From positions 66,816 to 130,815 of the forward strand of contig JAQIBV010000021.1 in NCBI GenBank assembly GCA_027858855.1: a stretch of 64,000 nt of DNA. Reading direction: 5' to 3'. This document shows, piece by piece, positions 8,446 through 16,285 of this stretch. The DNA comes from Spirochaetota bacterium. Its GTDB lineage: Bacteria > Spirochaetota > UBA4802 > JAFGJZ01. Under the pieces are notes generated by a model that made no database searches, was not told the DNA's origin, and worked only from the letters and a program-made list of their open reading frames with translations. How positions within the stretch are numbered: the stretch's first letter is position 1; each line of letters begins with the position of its first letter. A program made the position numbers and the translations under genes.

Positions 8446-8672
8446 TACTCAAAGAGATTAAAAGCTATCTAAAAACACATCATCATGCAACAATTTCAGA
8501 AATTGCCCGTCATTGCGACTATGAACCGTCAATTGTAAAAAATGCCCTTGATATATGGATAAATAAGGGGTATATTATTGAAGAGAATACTGACTCGGCT
8601 TGTAAGGCGTGTAATTCCCGTTGCTATAAAAGCTCCATTAAAGAAGAGCCCCTCTACAGCTGGAAAGAATAG
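8442..8672 (+). CDS. feoC: FeoC-like winged-helix protein with Cys cluster
   Basis: A 76-residue protein beginning with a winged-helix pattern (ILKEIKSYLKTHHHATISEI, then HCDYEPSIVKNALDIWINKG) and ending with three closely spaced Cys residues in CKACNSRC. FeoC proteins have this arrangement: a small wHTH followed by a Cys-rich wing that can bind an Fe-S cluster, and they modulate FeoB or feo transcription. The start overlaps the feoB stop by four bases, which implies translational coupling. The identification comes from position and layout, as FeoC sequences vary widely. Confidence 0.75.
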   Translation: MILKEIKSYLKTHHHATISEIARHCDYEPSIVKNALDIWINKGYIIEENTDSACKACNSRCYKSSIKEEPLYSWKE

Positions 8673-8717
8673 CTTGCTTCACCGGGTCGCAACTCAAAAT
8701 GATTGCCCGGAGGCAGT

Positions 8718-9764
8718 ATGAAAATCGCTTTTTTTGACACAAAACCCTATGACAGACAATACTTTTCAGACATTAACCGTGATTTTTCCTACGATATTCA
8801 CTACTTCGAACCGCATCTGACTCCCGAAAACCTTCCCCTAACCAAGGGATTTGATGCTGTGATAATTTTTGTTAACGATACAGTCACAGCACCCATGATA
8901 GACTACATGTATGAAAACGGCATAAAACTAATTGCTTTGCGTTGTGCGGGATATAATAATGTCGACTTTAAACATTCGTTCGAAAAAATCCATATAGTTC
9001 GGGTTCCAGCCTACTCACCCCATGCTATTGCAGAACACGCTTTGGCATTAATGATGGGGCTCAACAGACACATTCACCGCGCGTACCAACGAAGCCGTGA
9101 GCTGAATTTTACACTGACCGGATTAAATGGTTTCGACATGTTCGGGAAAACAGCCGGTGTTATCGGTACCGGTAAAATTGGAAAGGTTCTTTGCACCATA
9201 CTCAAGGGAATGGGAATGAATGTTTTAAGCTATGACCTCTTCCCTGATGAAGACTTTGCAGAAAAAAGCGGAATACAATACGTATCACTGGATGATTTAA
9301 TTTCGAAATCAGATATCATTTCGTTAAATTGTCCACTTACTCCAGAAACAGAATATCTTATTAACAAAGACCGCATCTCTAAAATGAAAGACGGTGTGAT
9401 GATCATTAATACCGGTCGTGGAAAACTTATTAAAACAGCTGACCTTGTTGACGCGCTTAAGAGTGGTAAAATTGGTTCTGCCGGCCTTGATGTTTATGAA
9501 GAAGAGAGCAACTACTTCTTTGAAGACTATTCCGACAAAATAATGACTGATGATATTCTTGCACGCCTATTAACCTTCAACAATGTCATAATCACATCTC
9601 ACCAGGCTTTTTTCACTAACGAGGCGATGAATGAAATAGCTCAAGTAACATTGGAGAACATAAAGCGCTTTGAAGAGGGTGGCATGCTTGAAAACGAAGT
9701 TTGCTACAGATGCATTAAATATAAAAAGCAGTGTAACGGAAATAATAAAAACCGCTGTTTTTGA
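8718..9764 (+). CDS. ldhA: D-lactate dehydrogenase (fermentative, NAD-dependent 2-hydroxyacid dehydrogenase)
   Basis: A 348-residue D-2-hydroxyacid dehydrogenase closely resembling fermentative LdhA, which reduces pyruvate to D-lactate with NADH. Supporting segments are FFDTKPYDRQYFSDIN, the active-site region ALRCAGYNNVD, VPAYSPHAIAEHAL, the NAD-binding loop GVIGTGKIG, INTGRGKL, GSAGLDVYEEE and the catalytic-His segment TSHQAFFTNEA. The ATG at 8718 has CGGAGG just upstream; an in-frame TTG at 8703 lacks such a site. After the usual LdhA end, the protein carries an extra tail with four Cys spaced CxxC-x6-C-x7-C, which is unusual. It follows feoC by 45 bases and may share its transcript. Confidence 0.9.
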   Translation: MKIAFFDTKPYDRQYFSDINRDFSYDIHYFEPHLTPENLPLTKGFDAVIIFVNDTVTAPMIDYMYENGIKLIALRCAGYNNVDFKHSFEKIHIVRVPAYSPHAIAEHALALMMGLNRHIHRAYQRSRELNFTLTGLNGFDMFGKTAGVIGTGKIGKVLCTILKGMGMNVLSYDLFPDEDFAEKSGIQYVSLDDLISKSDIISLNCPLTPETEYLINKDRISKMKDGVMIINTGRGKLIKTADLVDALKSGKIGSAGLDVYEEESNYFFEDYSDKIMTDDILARLLTFNNVIITSHQAFFTNEAMNEIAQVTLENIKRFEEGGMLENEVCYRCIKYKKQCNGNNKNRCF

Positions 9765-9852
9765 GAAAAACATTACTGTTTTTTACTTGCACCTAAACAG
9801 AGAACAACTCAATTATACAGTGATTTTAAATACTTTATTAAGGGTACTAGTA

Positions 9853-10407
9853 ATGAAAAAACTTTCACTGCTTTGCATTCCGGTGTTGTCGTTTATTCTA
9901 ATCGCCGGCGGATGTTCACGAAACAAAGAACTCTATATCTATACTATTCCGGGCGAGGGGCTGCCGGTAATTAAAACACTTGTTGATGGAGAAATAACTG
10001 TTCTTACCAATATTAAAGACCGCACTTCAGAAAAGAAGATTACAGTTTCAAAAGATACAACAATCAACTGGAGTGACTCATGCGTTATTGTCGAAAAAAT
10101 CGGTTCCGCTGAAGTCACTCAGGAAATGAAAGAGCCAGTATGGCTTTATGATATCAGCAGTGGTGTAGTAACCGGAGACAAAGAAGGAAAAGTCTCTATC
10201 TCTGTTGGAGATACTATTGATGTGCTTAATTATCAGGCAGAAGATTATTACACAATAAAAACCGGTAATAAGATTTTTGATCTTCATGCTTCATATTTTG
10301 AATTGACTGAAGAGCCAATTGTTAGCTGGTATATGCAGGAGACATCTACTGAATACTGGTATCTAATAGATGGCATAAATGTCGATATAGCAGAGCGGAC
10401 TTTCTAA
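9853..10407 (+). CDS. Small lipoprotein, function unknown
   Basis: A 184-residue product with a lipoprotein signal: MKKLSLLCIPVLSFILIAGG followed by Cys, so the mature protein would be lipid-anchored in the envelope. The rest is beta-rich with no recognised motif. It includes two small repeated-looking strand segments (TVSKDTTINWSD, ISVGDTIDVLNY) that suggest an SH3-like or beta-barrel domain. I chose ATG 9853 because it gives a clean signal peptide; the in-frame codons upstream overlap the end of ldhA and encode no signal. The amidohydrolase gene follows after seven bases. Confidence 0.7.
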   Translation: MKKLSLLCIPVLSFILIAGGCSRNKELYIYTIPGEGLPVIKTLVDGEITVLTNIKDRTSEKKITVSKDTTINWSDSCVIVEKIGSAEVTQEMKEPVWLYDISSGVVTGDKEGKVSISVGDTIDVLNYQAEDYYTIKTGNKIFDLHASYFELTEEPIVSWYMQETSTEYWYLIDGINVDIAERTF

Positions 10408-10414
10408 TATCTGT

Positions 10415-11254
10415 ATGATTATTGATGCTCACTGTCATCTCTTTCCAAAAGCTGTCGCTCATGACCGCGACAGCTTTCTGGATGATTCTTCCTTCAAACT
10501 GTTATACCAAAACCCAAAAACTGTTATCGCTGATATTATAATATTAAAGGACTACCTGGAAAACGCTAAAACAGACAAGGCCATTGTATACGGGTTTTCC
10601 TGGAACAGTAGCAAGCGCTGTCTGCTTCACAATGAATATCTCTTACAGAATAAAACAGCTTCTATAATTCCATTCGCGTCAATCCCCTCCACCCCCTGCG
10701 CTAATATAAAAAACATCATTCGCGAAATTGCGATCAATGGATTTGATGGGGTAGGGGAGCTATCCTTTTATACTGAAACTTTTACCGATAATCTTTGGAA
10801 ATATATCGAAACTGTTTTTTCAACCTGTGAACAGGAAAACCTGATACTTACAATGCATCTTAATGACCCCGTAGGTCACGATTATCATGGCAAATACAAC
10901 ACACCTTTTAGCAGACTATATCAACTTATTTCAAAACATCCGAAACTACGAATTATACTGTCGCATTTTGGAGGAGGGATACTTTTTTACGAGATGATGC
11001 CGGAAGTAAAAGAGGCTTTCAGAAACGTATGGTACGATAGCGCAGCACAACCCTATCTTTACATGCCACAAATTTATAAAAATACTCTATCTATAATCGG
11101 CACCGAAAAATTACTTTTTGGTACCGACTATCCGCTGCTGAAAGAGAAGAGTTACCTGACTGCTATAAGAGAGCAATTTAAAGATAATATTGCGATATTT
11201 GATCAAATAACAGGTACAAACATCATTAGCCTACTTCAAAAAGGGAAAGGGTAA
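10415..11254 (+). CDS. Amidohydrolase-family (TIM-like metal hydrolase) protein
   Basis: A 279-residue member of the amidohydrolase_2 family. It begins with the metal-binding motif IIDAHCHLFPK, contains a second His-bearing segment LTMHLNDPVGHDYHG, the strand end IILSHFGGG, and the closing Asp motif LLFGTDYPLL. Relatives include decarboxylases and lactonases acting on carboxylated rings or sugar acids; the substrate cannot be inferred here. It starts seven bases after the lipoprotein gene, so the two are likely co-transcribed. Its 3' end overlaps the convergent membrane protein gene by 24 bases. Confidence 0.82.
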   Translation: MIIDAHCHLFPKAVAHDRDSFLDDSSFKLLYQNPKTVIADIIILKDYLENAKTDKAIVYGFSWNSSKRCLLHNEYLLQNKTASIIPFASIPSTPCANIKNIIREIAINGFDGVGELSFYTETFTDNLWKYIETVFSTCEQENLILTMHLNDPVGHDYHGKYNTPFSRLYQLISKHPKLRIILSHFGGGILFYEMMPEVKEAFRNVWYDSAAQPYLYMPQIYKNTLSIIGTEKLLFGTDYPLLKEKSYLTAIREQFKDNIAIFDQITGTNIISLLQKGKG

Positions 11255-12382
11255 AGTCGAAAAAACGGTCGCTGCAGCAATAATGCCCATGATAATAAAG
11301 ACAGAAATCAGAACCATAATAACCAGCATTACAGGCCGGCTGAAAGATTCTTCCGGATTAAGACGCATTATCTGAACAGCCCTGACATACAACGCCTGAA
11401 TAAAATTATCACAGAAACTGACAAACAGAATTACAATCAAGGCAACAACAGCAAACAAAATAACCAGCCCCAAGCCTACGTGATCGGGTAGGGCAGCCGC
11501 CTGACTACTTCCAGCAGATAAAAGGAAACCTTTAACTTCAGGTGAAATGAAAACTACAGGAAGAATCACTGAAACCGACAGCACAGCAAGAAATATTGAT
11601 GTAAACAGAAAAATGAAGAATTTAGATATAGCAGTAATTATTATAACGTAAAACGGAATTTCTACATACTCTTTTTTTGCAAATCGTAGCAACTCGGCAA
11701 GACCATCCCGAACAAAAAAAGACCCGGTTCCGATGATTGCTGTCCACAACCTGTTAGAAAACAGTAAAGGAATAGTGATAAGCGAAAGTATAAAAATAAT
11801 CGGAAATAGCAGTCCGGTGTAAAGTACCCCGTAAAAATTAAAGAGGGATACCGGAACAACAGCTATCGCAAGTAACAGAACCGGAACAATTGAACAGATA
11901 AACAAAGTCAGCCAGTCTTCTCCGAAATCAAAATTAATCTCTTTCCAGTTTAAACCAATTTTATGTGGATGAGCATTACGATATGCGGAAATTTTCGTTG
12001 TAAAATAGAGATTAAGGTTTCTCAGAAAAAAGAGAAGCATAAAAAAGAATATGCCCAGAACAGTCGCAAGACCTGGATTTGTCATAAAGGTAGTACTGTT
12101 ACGCGATACAATTATACCAGCAATAACTGCTAAAATAAGCGAACCCGTCATAAACAGGGCTGTAAGTAGAAGAGATGGCCAGTTAAAAAATGTAAAAAGA
12201 CCGTTAAAGAGGGCAGTATAATCGACTGTACTGTAATATTTCAACTGTTCAGTTGAACCACTTCTTGTATCCACAATAATTTTATGAGAGCACTTAGAGC
12301 AAAAAAAGTATATCTTATTATTACTGGCAGCCTTATCTGGCAAAGAGTGCATTTTACCGCATTTATTACAGGTAACATTCAT
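11231..12382 (-). CDS. Zinc-ribbon multi-pass membrane protein, function unknown
   Basis: A 383-residue protein that opens with a zinc-ribbon-like domain (MNVTCNKCGKMHSLPDKAAS, then FFCSKCSHKIIVD; two CxxC pairs, similar to the MJ0042/zinc-ribbon type). It continues with about six or seven transmembrane segments between residues 60 and 380. The ribbon plus polytopic layout is common in envelope proteins of uncertain role. No catalytic motif was seen. The ATG has a modest AGAGAG upstream. It is transcribed alone on the minus strand and diverges from hisD across a 288-base gap. Confidence 0.65.
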   Translation of the reverse strand: MNVTCNKCGKMHSLPDKAASNNKIYFFCSKCSHKIIVDTRSGSTEQLKYYSTVDYTALFNGLFTFFNWPSLLLTALFMTGSLILAVIAGIIVSRNSTTFMTNPGLATVLGIFFFMLLFFLRNLNLYFTTKISAYRNAHPHKIGLNWKEINFDFGEDWLTLFICSIVPVLLLAIAVVPVSLFNFYGVLYTGLLFPIIFILSLITIPLLFSNRLWTAIIGTGSFFVRDGLAELLRFAKKEYVEIPFYVIIITAISKFFIFLFTSIFLAVLSVSVILPVVFISPEVKGFLLSAGSSQAAALPDHVGLGLVILFAVVALIVILFVSFCDNFIQALYVRAVQIMRLNPEESFSRPVMLVIMVLISVFIIMGIIAAATVFSTLPFPFLK

Positions 12383-12403
12383 TTTATTCTCTCTTTAGGG
12401 CGC

Positions 12404-12463
12404 TTCTAAAAACCTTTTGAAGGCAATTAATAATTGACTCTGATTTTATACCGGTTTTTAGAA
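12404..12463. repeat. 11-bp perfect inverted repeat in the hisD upstream region
   Basis: TTCTAAAAACC (12404-12414) and GGTTTTTAGAA (12453-12463) are exact complements with 38 bases between them. It lies just upstream of the membrane protein start on one side and about 200 bases upstream of hisD on the other. It could be a pair of protein-binding half sites or a long stem-loop; no T-run follows. Confidence 0.45.
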
Positions 12464-12670
12464 ATTCCCTCTAATAAATTATATATAAGGTCTTTCAAAC
12501 ATCTCTTTCCTTAAAATCCTTTAATCGTCGGGAAATGTCAACTTTTTTACGCAACAGACTCAGAGATAACAATTAGCTGTGATAGGATTAGCCTAATAAA
12601 TTTCTATTTACCCCTTTTTTAATTGAGCATTTTTACCATACACCGCATTATGGAACAAAGGAGATACTTT

Positions 12671-13975
12671 ATGATAACAATAAAAAACCTTTCAGATCTT
12701 GATCAAAACAACCTTGATTCTCTTTTTAACCGATTCGGAGATGACTTTCACGACATATTAGTTAATACCGTCATTCCTATCGTTTCTGATGTTAAAAATG
12801 ATGGTGATAGTGCCATAAAGAAATATACAAAAAAATTCGACCATGTCGACCTTTCTTCTGTTATGGCAGAAGAAGAGGAATTTGACTCCGGTTTTTCAGC
12901 ACTAGATAAATCGGTTATTAAAGCATTTAAAACAGCCAAAAATAATATTGAAGAATTTCACAGCAAACAGATTCATCCGGATATTGCATATACACGTGAA
13001 GATGGTTCCAAGCTGGGCATGATGTACCGTCCAATTGAAAATGCCGCCATCTATGTCCCGGGAGGAAAAGCCGCGTACCCATCCTCGATTCTGATGGGAG
13101 TAATTCCGGCCCAGCTTGCTGGAGTAAAAAATATTACTGTTATAACACCACCGGGAGCAGACGGAAAGCTATCTCCGATAATCGGAGGTATTTGCAAGCT
13201 TCTGAATGTTTCTCAGGTAATTAAGGCAGGCGGAGCTCAGGGAATTGCGGCAGCTGCATTCGGTACCGAAACTGTTAAAAAGTCAAACCTGGTTATCGGC
13301 CCCGGTAACATCTTTGTTACAGCAGCCAAAACTTACCTGTTCAGCCTTGGAGCAATTCAGATCGACTCGATGGCGGGACCAAGCGAAGTTCTTATTATAG
13401 CAGATGAAACAGCTGAACCTAAATGGGTTGCGTATGACCTGCTCTCTCAGGCTGAACACGAAGAGCGGGCAATTGCCATTCTTCTGACCACAAACAGCGA
13501 TTTTGCAAACAAAGTAAATGAAGAGATTACAAAAGATATAGCAAAGGGACAGGGGCGCTCAGAAATTAAGAAGCGAGCTTTAAAGAACTGTCTTATTGTC
13601 ATCTGTGAGACTATAGATGAAGCTATTGCTTTTTCAAACAACTATGCACCAGAACATATGGAGCTTGTCGTTGATAACCCGATGTCATACCTTGACTCTG
13701 TAAAAAATGTCGGATCCCTATTTCTGGGAACACACTCTCCCGTAGCTGTAGGAGACTATATTTCAGGAACGAACCATATCTTACCAACAGGTGGAGCTGC
13801 TCGATTCTCTTCAGGAGTCTCTGTAGAAACCTTTCAACACCGAATGACCTGGCAGAATATCTCACAGAAAGCTCTGCTCTCGTTTGCTGATGAGCTGTCA
13901 CTCATGGCCAAACAAGAGGGTTTTGATGATAAACATGGTGGTTCGGTACGGGCTCGTTTTGAAGAAAAAGAATAA
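12671..13975 (+). CDS. hisD: Histidinol dehydrogenase
   Basis: A 434-residue enzyme that catalyses the last two oxidations of histidine synthesis (L-histidinol to L-histidine, 2 NAD+, zinc). Conserved segments include ENAAIYVPGGKAAYPSSILM, the pyrophosphate-binding region QVIKAGGAQGIAAAAFGT, GPGNIFVTAAK, SMAGPSEVLIIAD, SQAEHEERAIAILLT, and the active-site segment YAPEHMELVV, ending with GGAARFSSGVSVETFQ. Length is normal. The ATG at 12671 has AAAGGAGAT at good distance; an in-frame codon at 12623 lacks one. No other his gene is nearby, so hisD stands alone here. Confidence 0.97.
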   Translation: MITIKNLSDLDQNNLDSLFNRFGDDFHDILVNTVIPIVSDVKNDGDSAIKKYTKKFDHVDLSSVMAEEEEFDSGFSALDKSVIKAFKTAKNNIEEFHSKQIHPDIAYTREDGSKLGMMYRPIENAAIYVPGGKAAYPSSILMGVIPAQLAGVKNITVITPPGADGKLSPIIGGICKLLNVSQVIKAGGAQGIAAAAFGTETVKKSNLVIGPGNIFVTAAKTYLFSLGAIQIDSMAGPSEVLIIADETAEPKWVAYDLLSQAEHEERAIAILLTTNSDFANKVNEEITKDIAKGQGRSEIKKRALKNCLIVICETIDEAIAFSNNYAPEHMELVVDNPMSYLDSVKNVGSLFLGTHSPVAVGDYISGTNHILPTGGAARFSSGVSVETFQHRMTWQNISQKALLSFADELSLMAKQEGFDDKHGGSVRARFEEKE

Positions 13976-14107
13976 CAGAAAACTGCTAATGTTTATTATT
14001 TAATGATTTACTAAACGCGGTATTTACCATTATATGAGCGTACTGTGAGTGGAATTGTAAAATCCCAGCTTCCATAGTCTGTATTATTATTCTCGTGAGG
14101 TTATCAG

Positions 14108-15385
14108 GTGAAATTTGTAGTAGATATTGAAATATCAATTCAGTCGGGATTTGTTCAGGATTTAACAACTTACCTGTTTAATGATAATTTTTCTGTAAAC
14201 ACTTTTCAGCTGACCTCCCGTGATCTTTATAATGAATCGTATCATATTAACGTTGTCTATTCTAACCAGAAGTATTTTGATAAAATCATTAACAAAATTA
14301 AACTTGATCCTCGCTGTCTTGAAATTGATATCACAAACCGGTTAGAACAGAAAATAGTCCAGGGGCTTCTGCATACAGGAACAACCCTTGATTTTTCGTC
14401 AGATGAAGAGTATGAAACGAATTTAATGGGAGCGTATCTGTTACTTGACACCCTGATTAATTCGGCTCAAGAGTACAGTAAGATCTATTTTCACACTTCT
14501 GTCTGCTCAGTATCAGGTATAAAGCGGAAAGAGGGTGTCATAAACCAACGCGATCATGAACTGGCATATATCGCTAATGAAAAGGCCTCCTCAATAATTT
14601 CGAAATTTGCGGAGATCAACTCATCTCCGCTGGTTGTTGCCTACACCCAGGTCGAAGATTTTACAAAAACATTAATTGCCATTCAGGACAGTTACTCACT
14701 GTTTCATGTTCACAGCATACCTGACGAAGACGATCCAGACGTATATCGGGATCTTTTCGACCACATAACAATACCCCATTTCTGCTACATGACAAATGAA
14801 AAACCAGCGTTAATTTTAAGTGGTATATACTACTGCATGAAAAAATACAAGCTTAACATGGACAATACCAACATTGGAATTATTGGTCTGGATTCGGCAG
14901 CCATTAGTTTAACGGCCATTCTAAAAGAAGAGCAATGTTTGAGGGTTTTAGGATACGATGATAATGAAAAGAGTATGATGATGTTCGAATCAAAGCACGG
15001 ACTGGCAACAACCAAAAAGAACATTCTTGAGAACTGCGACATTGTTATCATCATTCGTGACCAGATTGAGCCGGAAGATATTGAAAAGATACGCCCGGGG
15101 CTTATCTGTATCCCTTTTATTGACACAAAGTATTCAGAGCAGTTACGCACCAATAAATCAGTTAAGTATATTCTGGATCATTTTCACTTCGACTCTTCGC
15201 GTATTAAACCCGGAATAGTAAAGGGTCTGCTTGAATCAGGATTAAACTTTTTAACTAATCAGATAATTCGGGAAATTGCAAAAACACTGGTCTTAAGTGG
15301 TGATGATATAAGAATTTTTCCGCCAATTTTTTCCGATATCCACAAAAGAATTGAAGACTTAATTAAAAACAGTTCTGACAAATAG
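14108..15385 (+). CDS. ACT-domain protein related to malic enzyme but lacking its catalytic motifs
   Basis: A 425-residue protein. The first 75 residues look like an ACT-type ligand domain (two beta-alpha-beta turns). The rest follows the order of bacterial malic enzyme: ANEKASSIISKFAEINSSPL aligns with the 'GKA.LFK.FaGIDa.Pi' segment, IPHFCYMTNEKPALILSGIY with the 'IPvfHDDQHGTAiv' region, and NIGIIGLDSAAISLTAIL with the Rossmann loop. The malic-enzyme catalytic tyrosine segment (YTPGVA), the metal-binding EDI and the HDDQHGT motif are absent. It is probably a regulatory or sensing protein rather than an enzyme. The start is GTG with GTGAGG upstream. It converges on the next gene with a five-base gap. 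Confidence 0.55.
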   Translation: MKFVVDIEISIQSGFVQDLTTYLFNDNFSVNTFQLTSRDLYNESYHINVVYSNQKYFDKIINKIKLDPRCLEIDITNRLEQKIVQGLLHTGTTLDFSSDEEYETNLMGAYLLLDTLINSAQEYSKIYFHTSVCSVSGIKRKEGVINQRDHELAYIANEKASSIISKFAEINSSPLVVAYTQVEDFTKTLIAIQDSYSLFHVHSIPDEDDPDVYRDLFDHITIPHFCYMTNEKPALILSGIYYCMKKYKLNMDNTNIGIIGLDSAAISLTAILKEEQCLRVLGYDDNEKSMMMFESKHGLATTKKNILENCDIVIIIRDQIEPEDIEKIRPGLICIPFIDTKYSEQLRTNKSVKYILDHFHFDSSRIKPGIVKGLLESGLNFLTNQIIREIAKTLVLSGDDIRIFPPIFSDIHKRIEDLIKNSSDK

Positions 15386-15390
15386 CGACT

Positions 15391-16197
15391 TTACTTTAAT
15401 ACAAGGGGGCTGCTTTCCCTAATTGCTACAATCCACTCAATATTTTTATATTTTACAGGTTGATATACATAAATTCCATCAATTTCACGGACACGATGAA
15501 ACTCTGTTCCACTATACAATTGTACCAATCGTTCGGAAAGATCATCCCGACCTAAAATCAGTGACTCATGCGAATGATAACTGTATCTTCCATGACTATT
15601 AATTATTTTTGAAGAGTCAGGTAACTTTTTAGCCAGTTGACCTATAGCCACGGCCGAAACGACTACGCCCTGAAAAGCGCCTGAATCATCCACTACGGGA
15701 TGTGAAAAAAACATATTATAACTACGGACAAGTTGCGGTGCAAAAACAACGTCAGTAATTACAGACTCTCCTTTAACTGCTTTATAGAAAATATCATAGA
15801 GTGGGGTCTCTCTGTAATAACTAATCTTTTTCCCAAGCGGTTCACCCTGATTCATGGTATAGACTATTTTTCCATTCCTGTCAATAAGCAAACACTCAGA
15901 GTAGGGGTGTGACGCCAATCGGCGCATCATTGTTGTAATATTCTCTTTTTCCAGAAGATAGTAGCGACGACCACCCTTATCCATAAAATTTAGATGGCTC
16001 AATGAAGAGATCAACCGATCTTGCCCGATAACCTGTGATGACTTCAAAAGATCAGTTTCACATTCATTTATAAAATTACGGGTCAACGATACAAACTCAG
16101 CAACAACCGGATCTTGTGTTTTAACCGGTTTAGTAATCTGTTTCGGTTGCGCGCAGGAAACAATCATAAAAAACAATAGAAAATAAATCAAACGCAT
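15391..16197 (-). CDS. Cache-domain sensor-like lipoprotein
   Basis: A 268-residue lipoprotein: MRLIYFLLFFMIVSC gives a signal with lipobox IVSC. The mature part carries a long N-terminal helix (AEFVSLTRNFINECETDLLK) and then a Cache-type extracellular sensor fold with CLLIDRNGKIVYTMNQGEPL, DVVFAPQLVRSYNMFFSHPV and GVVVSAVAIGQLAKKL, the pattern seen in chemoreceptor and kinase ligand domains. Unlike those, it has no transmembrane or signalling domain, so it may act as a free ligand-binding lipoprotein. I chose ATG 16197 because AGGTG is six bases upstream; the in-frame GTG at 16206 is part of that site. Confidence 0.72.
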   Translation of the reverse strand: MRLIYFLLFFMIVSCAQPKQITKPVKTQDPVVAEFVSLTRNFINECETDLLKSSQVIGQDRLISSLSHLNFMDKGGRRYYLLEKENITTMMRRLASHPYSECLLIDRNGKIVYTMNQGEPLGKKISYYRETPLYDIFYKAVKGESVITDVVFAPQLVRSYNMFFSHPVVDDSGAFQGVVVSAVAIGQLAKKLPDSSKIINSHGRYSYHSHESLILGRDDLSERLVQLYSGTEFHRVREIDGIYVYQPVKYKNIEWIVAIRESSPLVLK

Positions 16198-16285
16198 ACT
16201 TTTCACCTGATAGTAAAATAACTCATCCCTTCACTATCGGTTATTTTATACCTGTAATTGAGCCTGATCGAGATTTAACTATCGA

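Noticed and set aside
9670-9852. Longer start for the lipoprotein after ldhA
   Set aside because: The in-frame upstream codons overlap the ldhA end and would bury the clear lipoprotein signal starting at 9853.
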